This document shows positions 36,363-45,162 of a stretch of 64,000 bases of DNA, piece by piece; the first letter of the stretch is position 1; every line of letters starts with the position of its first letter. Where the stretch lies: the NCBI RefSeq assembly GCF_017573545.1, contig NZ_JAGEOK010000010.1:62001-126000 (forward strand), in the 5' to 3' direction. Under the pieces are notes generated by a model. The model was not told the origin of the DNA. It saw only the letters and a program-made list of their open reading frames with translations, and did not search any database. The translations under genes and the position numbers were made by a program. The DNA is from Actinomadura nitritigenes. Its GTDB lineage: Bacteria > Actinomycetota > Actinomycetes > Streptosporangiales > Streptosporangiaceae.

Positions 36363-37568
36363 ATGACAGAGGACTACCGCGCGAGGGCGCGCGCGTGGCT
36401 GGCCGCGAACGCCCCCGGCCCGGTCGGCGGCCTGCCGCCCGCGGAGCAGCTGAGCGCGGCCAAGCGGTTCCAGGCGGCGCTGTACGAGGCGGGCTTCGCG
36501 GGCATCACCTGGCCGCGGGAGGCCGGCGGGCAGGGCCTCGGCCCGGCCGAGCAGCAGATCTTCGCCGAGGAGGCCGCCGAGTACGACCTGCCGACCTACC
36601 CGTTCATCGTCAACATGGGCATGTGCGGGCCGACGCTGATCGACCTCGGCACCGCCGAACAGAAGAGCCGCTACCTGCGCCCGCTGCTGAGCGGCGCGGA
36701 GATCTGGTGCCAGCTGTTCTCCGAGCCGGGCGCCGGATCGGACGTGGCGAGCCTGCAGACCAGGGCCGTCCGCGACGACGGCGGCTGGGTGGTGAACGGC
36801 CAGAAGGTCTGGACGACGAACGCGCAGTGGGCCGACTTCGGCGCGCTGCTCGCCCGCACCGACCCCGACGTCCCGAAGCACGCGGGCCTCACCATGTTCA
36901 TCGTCGACATGCGCGCGCCGGGAGTGACCGTCCGGCCGCTGAAGGACATGTCCGGCAAGGCGCCGTTCAACGAGGTCTACCTCGACGGCGTGCGGATCCC
37001 CGCGGACGCCGTCATCGGCGAGGTGGGGCAGGGCTGGCGGGCGGCGATCACCATGCTCGGGCACGAGCGGGTGGCGATCGGCGGGTCCCGCCCGTCCCGC
37101 GACAGCGCGCTGACGTTCGACGCGGTCCTCGCCCTGGCCCGCCGGCAGGGCGCCGCCGACGCCCCGGCGCACCGCGAGCGGCTCGCCGGGCTGTACGCGC
37201 ACGAGCGCGCGCTGGAGCTGTTCAACGCGCGGCTGCGGCAGGAGGCGCAGGCCGGCCGCCCGCCGGGGGCGCGCGGCTCGGTCGGCAAGCTGGCGGGCGC
37301 GCTCCAGCTGCGCCGCGCCATCGAGACCGCGGGGGAGCTGGCCGGCGCGGGCGCGGTCGCGTGGGAGCCCGGCGACCGGTACGGCGACGACCTCGCGCTC
37401 GGCATCAACTCGGCGCCCGCCACCGGCATCGCGGGCGGCACCAACGAGGTGCAGCGGAACATCATCGGCGAGCGCGTCCTCGGGCTGCCGAAGGAGCCGC
37501 AGGTGGACCGGGACGTCCCGTTCCGCGAACTGAAGGTCGGCACGCAGCGGACGGAGGACGCCCGATGA
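36363..37568 (+). CDS. Acyl-CoA dehydrogenase, alpha-type subunit
   Basis: This 401-residue acyl-CoA dehydrogenase has WCQLFSEPGAGSDVASLQTR, GGWVVNGQKVWTTNAQWADF and the C-terminal GIAGGTNEVQRNIIGERVLG. The usual YEGT position reads AGGT, so the catalytic Glu is not in the MCAD position. The next gene, another dehydrogenase, starts in its stop codon (ATGA). Such tightly paired fadE genes in mycobacterial steroid degradation form alpha2beta2 enzymes acting on bulky ring- or side-chain acyl-CoAs. I infer the same here. GGAGG precedes ATG 36363. Confidence 0.91.
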   Translation: MTEDYRARARAWLAANAPGPVGGLPPAEQLSAAKRFQAALYEAGFAGITWPREAGGQGLGPAEQQIFAEEAAEYDLPTYPFIVNMGMCGPTLIDLGTAEQKSRYLRPLLSGAEIWCQLFSEPGAGSDVASLQTRAVRDDGGWVVNGQKVWTTNAQWADFGALLARTDPDVPKHAGLTMFIVDMRAPGVTVRPLKDMSGKAPFNEVYLDGVRIPADAVIGEVGQGWRAAITMLGHERVAIGGSRPSRDSALTFDAVLALARRQGAADAPAHRERLAGLYAHERALELFNARLRQEAQAGRPPGARGSVGKLAGALQLRRAIETAGELAGAGAVAWEPGDRYGDDLALGINSAPATGIAGGTNEVQRNIIGERVLGLPKEPQVDRDVPFRELKVGTQRTEDAR

Positions 37569-38671
37569 GGCTCGTTCTGGACCCCGAGCACGAGGAGCTG
37601 CGGGCGACCGTCCGCAAGGTGCTGGCCGACCGGGCGCCGAGCGCGAAGGTCCGCGAGGCGATGGACTCCCCGGACGGGTTCGACCGGGCGCTGTGGCGCA
37701 CTCTCGGCGACCTCGGCGTCCTCGGCCTGGTCGTGCCGGAGGCGTTCGGCGGCGCCGGCGCGGGCCACGTGGAGCGCGCCGTCGTCCTGGAGGAGCTCGG
37801 CGCCGCCCTGACGCCCGGGCCGTTCCTGGCCTCCGCCGTGCTCGCCACGGACGCGCTGCTCGCCCTCGACGACGTCGGCGCCGGCGGCGACCACCTGCCG
37901 CGGCTGGCCGCCGGCGACCTGATCGGCACGGTCGCGGCCGCCGAGGACGGCGCCTGGGACCTCGCCGGCGGCGCGACCACGGCGGCCGAGCGCGACGGCC
38001 GCTGGGAGCTGACCGGCACCAAGACCCCCGTGCTCGCCGGCGACACCGCCGACCTGGTCCTGGTCTACGCCCGCGCCCCCGGCGGGCCCGGCTGGTTCGC
38101 GGTGGAGGGCGGCGCGCCCGGGGTCACCCGGACCACCCTGACCGGCCTCGACCCGACACGGCGCCTCGCGCGGATCGACTTCGCCGCCGCCCCGGCCCGC
38201 CGGCTGGTCAGCGCCGACCCCGGCGCCGCGCTGGAGACCGTCACCGGCCTCGCCGCCGTCGCGCTGGCCGCCGAGCAGGTCGGCGGGATGCGGCGGGCGA
38301 TGGAGCTGACCGTCGACTATGCCAAGGCGCGGGTGCAGTTCGGCCGCCCGATCGGCTCCTACCAGGCGGTCAAGCACGGCTGCGCGGACATGTACAGCGC
38401 GTGGGAGCTCGCCGTGTCCGTCCTGCGGTACGCCGCCTGGACCGCCGACCACGACCTCGCCGGACTGCCCATGGCCGCCGCGCTGGCGCAGACCTACATC
38501 GGGCCCGCCTACTTCCGGACGGCGACGGACATGGTCCAGTACCACGGCGGCATCGGCTACACCTGGGAGCACGACGCGCACCTGTACTACAAGCGCGCCA
38601 AGAGCTCCGAGCTGCTGTTCGGCCCCCCGAGCGCGCACCGCGCCCGCCTCGCCGACCAGCTCCAGATCTAG
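37565..38671 (+). CDS. Acyl-CoA dehydrogenase, beta-type subunit
   Basis: This 368-residue acyl-CoA dehydrogenase lacks the EGT/GGT-QR tail of catalytic homologues; its C-terminus reads YYKRAKSSELLFGPPSAHRA, typical of the partner subunit in FadE-type heteromers. It keeps the fold markers VPEAFGGAGAGHVERAVVLE, VQFGRPIGSYQAVKHGCADM and YHGGIGYTWEHDAHL. It overlaps the alpha-type gene by 4 bp and its stop overlaps the convergent oxidoreductase gene by 4 bp. The pair would oxidise one acyl-CoA substrate jointly. Confidence 0.9.
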   Translation: MRLVLDPEHEELRATVRKVLADRAPSAKVREAMDSPDGFDRALWRTLGDLGVLGLVVPEAFGGAGAGHVERAVVLEELGAALTPGPFLASAVLATDALLALDDVGAGGDHLPRLAAGDLIGTVAAAEDGAWDLAGGATTAAERDGRWELTGTKTPVLAGDTADLVLVYARAPGGPGWFAVEGGAPGVTRTTLTGLDPTRRLARIDFAAAPARRLVSADPGAALETVTGLAAVALAAEQVGGMRRAMELTVDYAKARVQFGRPIGSYQAVKHGCADMYSAWELAVSVLRYAAWTADHDLAGLPMAAALAQTYIGPAYFRTATDMVQYHGGIGYTWEHDAHLYYKRAKSSELLFGPPSAHRARLADQLQI

Positions 38672-40227
38672 CGGCCCTCCAGGACGGCGCGGGCGGCGTT
38701 GTGGCCGGGGATGCCGCTCACGCCCCCGCCGCGCCGCGCGCCCGCGCCGCACAGCAGGAGGCGCGGGTGGCCGGTCTCGACGCCCCACCGTTCCGCCCCG
38801 CCCTCGGCGTAGGGCCAGGCGAGGTCGCGGTGGAAGATGTGGCCGCCCGGCAGGCCCGCGTCCCGTTCGAGGTCGACGGGCGTCTTCACCTCCAGGCAGG
38901 GGGCGCCGTCCGGCGCGCGGAGCAGGCAGTCCTCGATCGGCTCGGCGAGCACGGAGCCGAACGAGGCGAGCGTCGCGCGCAGCGCCTCCTCCCGCGCCCG
39001 CGCGGGATCGGCGCGGAACAGCCGGGCGGGCATGTGCAGGCCGAACAGGGTCAGCGTGTGCGCCCCGGACCGGCGCAGGTCCGCGCCCAGGATCGACGGG
39101 TCCGTCAGGGAGTGGCAGTACACCTCCGCGGGCGGTACGTCGGGGATCGTCCCGCCCGCCGCCTGTGCGTGGGCGGCGGCGAGCCGGTCGCGTCCCTCGT
39201 TGATGTGGAAGGTGCCGCCGAACGCCTCCTCGGGGCGGACCGACGGGTCGCGCAGCCGCGGTAGGCGGGCGAGCACCATGTTCACCTTGAGCTGCGAGCC
39301 CTCGGGCGGATCCTGCGGGGCTTCGCCGAGGAGCCGGGACAGCACCGCGGGAGGCAGCGCGGCGAGGATCCGGCGCCCGGTGACCGCGTGCTCGGCGCCG
39401 TCCGCGTCGCGGAAGGCCACCTCTCCGGACGCCGGGTCGATCGCGAGGACCTCCATGCCGGTGCGCAGCTCCGCGCCCGCCGCCCGCGCCGCGGCGGCGA
39501 GCGCCTCCGTCACCGCGCCCATGCCGCCGACCGGCACGTTCCAGTCGCCGGTGCCGTTGCCGATCAGGTGGTAGAGCAGGCAGCGGTTCGCGAGCAGGGA
39601 CGGGTCCGCCGGGTCGGCGAAGGTGCCGATCAGCGCGTCGGTCAGCACGATCCCGCGCACCGTGTCGTGGCGGAACAGCCCGTCCACCGACGCGCCGATC
39701 GGGTGCTCGAAGAACGTCCGCCACGCCTCGTCGTCGCCGACCGCCGCGCGCAGGCCGGCGCGGTCGGGCAGCGGCTCCAGCAGGGTCGGCGCGACCCGCC
39801 GCGCGACGTGCCCGGCCAGGCCGTAGAACCGCCGCCAGGCGGCGAAGTCGCGGTCGTCCCCGGTGACGGACGCGAACGACGCGGCGGTGCGGGCCTCGTC
39901 GGCGCCGTCGACCAGCACGCCCGTGCGGCCGGACGGCGTGTAGGAGGCGAACCGGCGCCGCCGCAGCTCGACCGCCAGCCCGAGATCCCGGACGATCTCC
40001 GTGGGCAGCAGGCTGACCAGGTACGAGTACCGCGACACCCGCGCGTCCACGCCGGGGAACGGCCGCGCCGACACCGCCAGCCCGCCGAGGTGCGGCAGGC
40101 GTTCGAGCACGAGCACGCGCCGGCCCGCGCGCGCGAGGTAGGCGGCGGCGACGAGGCCGTTGTGGCCGCCGCCGGCGACGACGACGTCATAAGCGGGCAC
40201 CGTGGCATGAGCGGACAACGGGGTCAT
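38668..40227 (-). CDS. CrtI/PYROXD2-like FAD oxidoreductase
   Basis: This 519-residue flavoprotein of the phytoene desaturase-related group has the dinucleotide motif VVVAGGGHNGLVAAAYLARA followed by RRVLVLERLPHLGG, and a C-terminal FAD contact in RLLLCGAGARRGGGVSGIPG. GHNGL with this ending is typical of the PYROXD2-like branch rather than carotenoid desaturases proper, and no phytoene synthase is nearby. The reaction is unknown. It is transcribed with the DUF72 gene 4 bp upstream and overlaps the convergent dehydrogenase gene by 4 bp. Confidence 0.9.
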   Translation of the reverse strand: MTPLSAHATVPAYDVVVAGGGHNGLVAAAYLARAGRRVLVLERLPHLGGLAVSARPFPGVDARVSRYSYLVSLLPTEIVRDLGLAVELRRRRFASYTPSGRTGVLVDGADEARTAASFASVTGDDRDFAAWRRFYGLAGHVARRVAPTLLEPLPDRAGLRAAVGDDEAWRTFFEHPIGASVDGLFRHDTVRGIVLTDALIGTFADPADPSLLANRCLLYHLIGNGTGDWNVPVGGMGAVTEALAAAARAAGAELRTGMEVLAIDPASGEVAFRDADGAEHAVTGRRILAALPPAVLSRLLGEAPQDPPEGSQLKVNMVLARLPRLRDPSVRPEEAFGGTFHINEGRDRLAAAHAQAAGGTIPDVPPAEVYCHSLTDPSILGADLRRSGAHTLTLFGLHMPARLFRADPARAREEALRATLASFGSVLAEPIEDCLLRAPDGAPCLEVKTPVDLERDAGLPGGHIFHRDLAWPYAEGGAERWGVETGHPRLLLCGAGARRGGGVSGIPGHNAARAVLEGR

Positions 40228-40231
40228 CCCT

Positions 40232-41083
40232 TCAGAAGAGCGTCGGCGGCTCGGCCGGGACGGGCTCGGGGAGCGGTTCCAGTTCCGGGACGAGGGCGCG
40301 CACGTCGTCGTGGAAGCGGCGGGCCAGCGGCAGCGCCTCGGCGTTGTCCGGGGTGTGCACGAACACCGTCGGCGAGCGCCCCTCGCGCAGCCAGCCGGCG
40401 ACCTTCTCCGCCCATGGCCGCCAGCCCTCGACCGTGCGGGACGTGTCGTCGCGGCCGAGGTAGCGGACCACCGGGCGGTCGGTCAGGGCGGGCGCCCGGC
40501 GCGGGACGCGCGGCTTCTTCGTCCACGCGTCCCGTTCGGCGTCGCTGGTCGGCGGGCTCCGGAACAGGACGGTCGTGTCGAACGGCACCCACTCCGCCCC
40601 GGCTCCGGCGAGGACCCGCATGAGGTCGCGCGCGGCCCGGCCGTCCTCGAAGAAGGCCCGGTGCCGGACCTCGGCGGCGTACCGGTACGCGGGCGGCAGG
40701 TCCCGCAGGAACGCCGCCAGCGCCCCGAGGTCGTGCGGGCCGAACGCGCCGGGGAGCTGGATCCAGAGGGCGTGGACGCGGGGGCCGAGCGGCTCGATCG
40801 CCGCGAGGAACGACCGCAGGTCCTCGCCCGGGTCCGCGAGCCGGCGCTCGTGCGTGATCGTCTTCGGCAGCTTGAGCAGGAAGCGGAAGTCCGGCGCGGT
40901 CTGCCGCGCCCACGACTCCACCGTCGCCCGCGTGGGCGTCGCGTAGAACGTCGTGTTGCCCTCCACGGCGTTGCACCACGACGCGTAGGCGTGCAGGCGC
41001 TCGGCCGGAGCCAGCGGATGGGGCAGGAAACGGCCCTGCCACGGCGCGTGCGCCCACATCGCGCATCCCACATGAAGCCGCAT
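40232..41083 (-). CDS. DUF72 (YecE-like) protein
   Basis: This 283-residue DUF72 protein has a predicted TIM-barrel fold. Recognisable family stretches are LHVGCAMWAHAPWQGRF at the N-terminus, WCNAVEGNTTFYATP, FRFLLKLPKTITHERRL and the C-terminal VFVHTPDNAEALPLARRFH. The biochemical function of DUF72 is not established. It is the first gene of a two-gene leftward operon with the CrtI-like oxidoreductase (4-bp gap). The 137-bp region upstream is shared with the divergent methyltransferase. Confidence 0.92.
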   Translation of the reverse strand: MRLHVGCAMWAHAPWQGRFLPHPLAPAERLHAYASWCNAVEGNTTFYATPTRATVESWARQTAPDFRFLLKLPKTITHERRLADPGEDLRSFLAAIEPLGPRVHALWIQLPGAFGPHDLGALAAFLRDLPPAYRYAAEVRHRAFFEDGRAARDLMRVLAGAGAEWVPFDTTVLFRSPPTSDAERDAWTKKPRVPRRAPALTDRPVVRYLGRDDTSRTVEGWRPWAEKVAGWLREGRSPTVFVHTPDNAEALPLARRFHDDVRALVPELEPLPEPVPAEPPTLF

Positions 41084-41220
41084 GGACGCGACGTTAGCGG
41101 AGGCGGGGCGCGGACCGGTCCGTCCGGTAACGGAACGGGGAAGGATCGCCGGCCTCCGGCGGCGTCAGGGGCCTGACGACTAGTGTGCTCGCACAGGGCA
41201 CGAGTGGAAGGCGGTGGCCG

Positions 41221-42036
41221 GTGAGCGGTCCCGAGCAGGCGCCGGCGGGGGTCGACACCACCGTCCCGAGCGTCGCGCGGATGTACGACTACTACCTGAT
41301 GGGCAAGGACAACTACCAGGTGGACCGCGACGCCGCGGAGAAGGTCGTCGCGGCCAGCCGGGCGAGCGGCACCGACATCCGGATCGCGGCCCGGGACAAC
41401 CGCGGCTTCCTCGGGCGGGCCGTGCGGACGCTCGCCGAGGCCGGCGTCCGCCAGTTCCTCGACATCGGCGCCGGGCTCCCGACGCAGGAGAACGTGCACC
41501 AGGTGGCGCTGCGCCACGCGCCCGGCTCGCGGGTCGTGTACGTCGACAACGACCCGATGGTGCTCGTGCACGCCCGGGCGCTGCTCGCCGACGACCCGGC
41601 GACCGCCGTCGTCGAGGGGGACCTGCACGACCCGGCGAGCATCCTCGGGCATCCCGAGGTCGTCTCCCGCATCGACTTCGCCGAGCCGGTCGCCGTCGTC
41701 TTCTGCGCCGTGCTGCAGTTCGTGCCGGACGACGCGGAGGCCGCGGCGCTCGTGGCCGCGTTCCGGGACCGGTCCGCCCCCGGCAGCCACATCGTGCTCT
41801 CGCACCCCTTCCCCGGCGAGCGGCCGGGAGAGGCGTTCGAGGAGATCGGCCAGGTCTACACGAAGACCCCGTCCGGGTCGTTCACCCTGCGGAGCCGCGC
41901 CTCGGTCGGGAGGCTGCTCGCCGGCACCGAACTGCTGGACCCGGGGCTGGTCCCGGTGCAGAGGTGGCGGCGGGACGAGGCGCCGCCCGACTTCACCGTC
42001 CCCTCCTACCTGGGCGGCGTCGGCCGCATCGGCTGA
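41221..42036 (+). CDS. PF04672-type SAM-dependent methyltransferase
   Basis: This 271-residue protein is of the actinomycete-specific DUF574/PF04672 family. The hallmark N-terminal segment SVARMYDYYLMGKDNYQVDR is present, followed by the SAM-binding region VRQFLDIGAGLPTQENVHQV and VVYVDNDPMVLVHARALL. Many paralogues occur in Streptomyces and Actinomadura genomes; substrates are unknown. I chose GTG 41221 because of the purine-rich GGAAGGCGGTGG before it; GTG 41185 would add 12 residues. A strong hairpin follows at 42065-42082. Confidence 0.92.
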   Translation: MSGPEQAPAGVDTTVPSVARMYDYYLMGKDNYQVDRDAAEKVVAASRASGTDIRIAARDNRGFLGRAVRTLAEAGVRQFLDIGAGLPTQENVHQVALRHAPGSRVVYVDNDPMVLVHARALLADDPATAVVEGDLHDPASILGHPEVVSRIDFAEPVAVVFCAVLQFVPDDAEAAALVAAFRDRSAPGSHIVLSHPFPGERPGEAFEEIGQVYTKTPSGSFTLRSRASVGRLLAGTELLDPGLVPVQRWRRDEAPPDFTVPSYLGGVGRIG

Positions 42037-42064
42037 CCGTCCGGCACCGCGCGCGCCGTCCGGA

Positions 42065-42082
42065 CGCCGCGCGTTCGCGGCG
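42065..42082 (+). terminator. Hairpin after the methyltransferase gene
   Basis: CGCCGCG (42065-42071) and CGCGGCG (42076-42082) form a perfect 7-bp stem with the tetraloop CGTT, 29 bp after the stop codon. No U-run follows. Confidence 0.5.
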
Positions 42083-42185
42083 GGGTGTCGCGGCGCTTAC
42101 GTTCCGATAACCCTCGGCCTCCTACCATCCGGCGAGTGGCCAGTACGGCCGCCGGTGATCCGACCGGGGCGAGGAGGTGGGCCGA

Positions 42186-43904
42186 GTGCTGCCGGATCCG
42201 GACGTGACCGTCGTCGTGGTCGCCCGCGGCGGCCCGCGCGGCCTCGCGCGCGCCGTCCGCTCGGCGCTGGAGCAGTCGCTGCCGGGCGTCGAGGTCGTGA
42301 TCGTGGACGAGGCGGGCGGCGCGCCCGGCGCGCGCGCGACGGCGCGGCTCGTCGCGGGGGCCCGGGACCGGGTGCGGGCGTTCGCGCTGCAGGAGCGGTC
42401 GGGCGGCGACGGCCGGGCCCGCAACCTCGGCCTGCGCTACGCGCGCGGCAGGTACGTGATGTTCCTCGACGCCGGCGACACCCTCGATCCGCACGCCTGC
42501 AAGACCATGGTGACCGCCGCGGCGCAGGCGGGTGCCGACCTCGTCGCGGGGCGCTCCGTCCGGGTGTCCCGCGACGGGGAGCGGACCGCGTACCCCCACC
42601 TGTACCGGGAGCGGAGGCTCCATCCGTCGATCGGGGACGCGCCGCACCTGCTGGACGACGCGATGGCCGCCGACAAGTGCTACCGGCGCGCGTTCCTGGA
42701 GCGGGAGGACCTGCGGTTCGCCGGCCGGCTGCGGCACGCGGACCTGCTGTTCACGGCCGCCGCCTACGCCGCCGCCCGCCCGATCGCGGTGGTGCCCGAC
42801 CGGGTCCACAACCGGTGCGACACCACCACGGGCGGCCGCGGGGACGTCCCGGGGACCGATCTGGGCGACTTCGCCGACCGGCTGGAGATCCACCGGCGGA
42901 CCGGCGCGCTCCTCCGCGCGCGGGGCTCGGAGGCCCTCGCGCGCCGGGTGGAGGCCCGGTTCGCCGGCGAGGTGCTGCCGCGCCTCCTGCGCGAGCTGCG
43001 CGGCCGGGAGCCCGGGCACCGGGACGCGTTCGTCGAGCTGGCCCGCGGCTACCTCGCCGAGCTGGACGAGACGCTCCTCGCGGACGCCGGGCGGATCCCG
43101 GCGATCGCCGCCCTCATGGTGCTGGAGGGCGACACCGCCGCGGCGATGGCCGCCGCCGACTACGCGCCGCGCGGCGCCGGGAGGCCCGTCCTGGCGATCG
43201 AGCCCGTGGAGCGGGACGGCCGGGTCTACTGGCCGGGCGCCCACCTGGGCACCGCGCTCGGCCGCCGCGTCCTGGACATCACCGACCTCGGCATCGGGAC
43301 CGCCCCGCTGGGCGCGCTGCGGCTCGGCGGCGAGGTCACCCGGGTGTGCCGCGCCGGGCGGGCGCTGCGCGTGTCCGGGACCGTCGCCAACCCGCTCGGC
43401 CGCCTCGGGCCCGGGACGGACCTGGACGGCGTCCTGGAGATCCGCGACCGGCACCGGGACGGCCGGGCGTTCGCGGTGCCGGCGACCGTCCGGGCCCTGG
43501 ACGGGAAGATCACCTGGGAGGCGGTGTTCGTCCCGGACGCCGTGATCCGGCCGACCGGCCTCGCCGACCGGACCTGGGGGCTGTGGCTGCGCCTGCGCGC
43601 GGGCGGGAGCACCGTCGAGGTCCGGCTGACGTCGGACGGCACCGCGCACCGGGGGCTGGTCCTGCCCGTCCGGCCCCGGCTGACCCGGGCCGCCGGCGAC
43701 CGGCTGGAGGCCTACGTCGCCGAGACCGGCGAGCTCGCCCTGCGCGTCGCGGCGGCCGGATGGCCCGCGCGGGCGGCGCTGCCCGCGCTGCGCCGGGCCG
43801 GCCGCTCGCGGCTGCGGCCGGCGGCCCGCGGCCGCACCGGACCGCCGGGGGATCGGCCCGGGGATCCCGCTTCCGGCCCGCCGGCCCGCCCCGCCGTGCG
43901 ATGA
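42186..43904 (+). CDS. Family 2 glycosyltransferase
   Basis: This 572-residue protein has an N-terminal GT-A domain (about 1-220): VTVVVVARGGPRGLARAVRS, the nucleotide-sugar Asp in VVIVDEAGG, and RYVMFLDAGDTLD as the DxD-type metal site. The following 350 residues include a mixed alpha/beta region and a C-terminal beta-rich segment (VRLTSDGTAHRGLVLPV), as in actinomycete cell-wall polymer transferases. A role in wall glycopolymer synthesis is plausible but unproven. GTG 42186 has GAGGAGG at 8 nt; a GTG at 42177 overlaps that site. Confidence 0.87.
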   Translation: MLPDPDVTVVVVARGGPRGLARAVRSALEQSLPGVEVVIVDEAGGAPGARATARLVAGARDRVRAFALQERSGGDGRARNLGLRYARGRYVMFLDAGDTLDPHACKTMVTAAAQAGADLVAGRSVRVSRDGERTAYPHLYRERRLHPSIGDAPHLLDDAMAADKCYRRAFLEREDLRFAGRLRHADLLFTAAAYAAARPIAVVPDRVHNRCDTTTGGRGDVPGTDLGDFADRLEIHRRTGALLRARGSEALARRVEARFAGEVLPRLLRELRGREPGHRDAFVELARGYLAELDETLLADAGRIPAIAALMVLEGDTAAAMAAADYAPRGAGRPVLAIEPVERDGRVYWPGAHLGTALGRRVLDITDLGIGTAPLGALRLGGEVTRVCRAGRALRVSGTVANPLGRLGPGTDLDGVLEIRDRHRDGRAFAVPATVRALDGKITWEAVFVPDAVIRPTGLADRTWGLWLRLRAGGSTVEVRLTSDGTAHRGLVLPVRPRLTRAAGDRLEAYVAETGELALRVAAAGWPARAALPALRRAGRSRLRPAARGRTGPPGDRPGDPASGPPARPAVR

Positions 43905-43934
43905 TCACCGGGTGCGACGCGGTCGCGACCCCCG

Positions 43935-43950
43935 TCTACAAGCGTGTAGA
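43935..43950. promoter_or_regulatory. BlaI-like operator candidate
   Basis: TCTACAAGCGTGTAGA has perfect 6-bp arms (TCTACA/TGTAGA) around AGCG. The TACA...TGTA core resembles BlaI/MecI operators, although those usually have a 2-bp spacer. It lies 56 bp before the DedA start, and a BlaI and an M56 protease gene follow DedA in the same direction. Confidence 0.45.
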
Positions 43951-44006
43951 TTTCGGGGACGCCGGACCGGGCGCTGGCCCGGTCCCTCCTGAACACGGGG
44001 GATCCC

Positions 44007-44741
44007 ATGATCGACGCCTTCGGCGCACTGCCCGCGGTGGTGAACCCGCTCGACGCCGGGTCGCTGCTGACGGCCTTCGGCGCCATCGGCATCGCCGTGG
44101 TGATGTTCGCCGAGACCGGGCTGCTGATCGGCTTCTTCCTGCCGGGCGACTCGCTGCTGTTCACCGCCGGCCTGCTGTGCACGGCGAGCTCGCACGGCGA
44201 CACCCGGCTTTCGCTGCCCTGGGTGCTGGCGGCGGCCGCGTTCGGCGCGCTGGCCGGCGCGCAGACCGGCTTCGTCATCGGGCGCCGCGGCGGGCGCGCG
44301 TTGCTCGCCCGCACCCGCAACCGGCACCTGCTGGAGGGGGTCCAGCGGGCCGAGGAGTTCCTCGCCCGGTACGGGCACGGCAAGGCCATCGTGCTGGCCC
44401 GGTTCGTCCCGGTCGTCCGGACCGTCCTGAACCCGCTGGCGGGCGCGCTGGACGTGCCGACCCGGGTGTTCACGGTCTGGCAGATCGCCGGCGGGCTGGT
44501 GTGGAGCCTCGGCCTGGTGCTGGGCGGCTACCTGCTCGGCTCCTCGATCCCGAACGTCGACCACTACCTGCTCCCGGCCGTCGCGGTGATCGTCGCGCTG
44601 TCGCTCATCCCGGTCGCCCTCGAACTGCTCAAGGGGCGCCGCAAGAAGACGGGCTCCCGCGGGCGGGCGCCCGGGGCGGCCGACGAGGTGCCGCCGCGCC
44701 GCCCGGCGGGCTCGCGCGGCGCGCACCGGCGGGTGAGGTGA
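44007..44741 (+). CDS. DedA/VTT-family membrane protein
   Basis: This 244-residue integral membrane protein is of the DedA (SNARE-associated/VTT) family, now linked to lipid scrambling and undecaprenyl-phosphate recycling. It has the hallmark ETGLLIGFFLPGDSLLFTAG, the GxxxG/R segment FVIGRRGGRALL, and ARFVPVVRTVLNPLAGALDV, the conserved substrate-site region. The C-terminal tail is strongly basic (RRKKTGSRGRAPG). A BlaI-like dyad precedes it and a BlaI/M56 pair follows, which would fit a cell-envelope stress response. Confidence 0.92.
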   Translation: MIDAFGALPAVVNPLDAGSLLTAFGAIGIAVVMFAETGLLIGFFLPGDSLLFTAGLLCTASSHGDTRLSLPWVLAAAAFGALAGAQTGFVIGRRGGRALLARTRNRHLLEGVQRAEEFLARYGHGKAIVLARFVPVVRTVLNPLAGALDVPTRVFTVWQIAGGLVWSLGLVLGGYLLGSSIPNVDHYLLPAVAVIVALSLIPVALELLKGRRKKTGSRGRAPGAADEVPPRRPAGSRGAHRRVR

Positions 44742-44799
44742 GCGCCCTGCGCGCACCGAGGTTCGAGGGGCGGTCGGCGGCTCTCCCCAGGAGGCGCGC

Positions 44800-45156
44800 A
44801 TGACCGGCGGACGCAGGCCGGCGGGCGCCCTCGAGTCGGAGATCATGAGGGTGCTGCACCAGGCCGCGGAACCGCTGACCCCGGCCGGGGTGCGGCAGCG
44901 CCTCGACGGCGACCTCGCCTACACCACGGTCGTGACGATCCTGACCCGCATGCACGGCAAGGGGCTGCTGGTCCGCGACAGGTCCGGCCGCGCCTTCCGG
45001 TACGCGCCGGTGACCGACGAGCCCGGGATGGTCGCCCGGCGCATGTACCAGGCCATGGACGGGCGGCCCGACCGCGCCGCCGTCCTCGCGCGGTTCGTCG
45101 AGTCCCTCTCCGCCCAGGACGAGCGGCTGGTCCGCACGCTCCTCGGGAGCGGGTGA
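44800..45156 (+). CDS. BlaI/MecI-family repressor, first copy
   Basis: This 118-residue protein has a winged helix-turn-helix (LESEIMRVLHQAAEPLTPAG, then TTVVTILTRMHGKGLLVRDR) and a short dimerisation tail, as in BlaI/MecI. These repressors are usually cleaved by, or inactivated through, a membrane M56 protease, and such a gene follows after 6 bp. AGGAGG precedes ATG 44800. It probably regulates its own operon and perhaps DedA through the dyad at 43935-43950. No beta-lactamase gene is in the window. Confidence 0.92.
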   Translation: MTGGRRPAGALESEIMRVLHQAAEPLTPAGVRQRLDGDLAYTTVVTILTRMHGKGLLVRDRSGRAFRYAPVTDEPGMVARRMYQAMDGRPDRAAVLARFVESLSAQDERLVRTLLGSG

Positions 45157-45162
45157 GCGGCC

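Noticed and set aside
38668..40227. A carotenoid biosynthesis gene
   Set aside because: The protein is PYROXD2-like rather than CrtI proper, and no phytoene or GGPP synthase is nearby.
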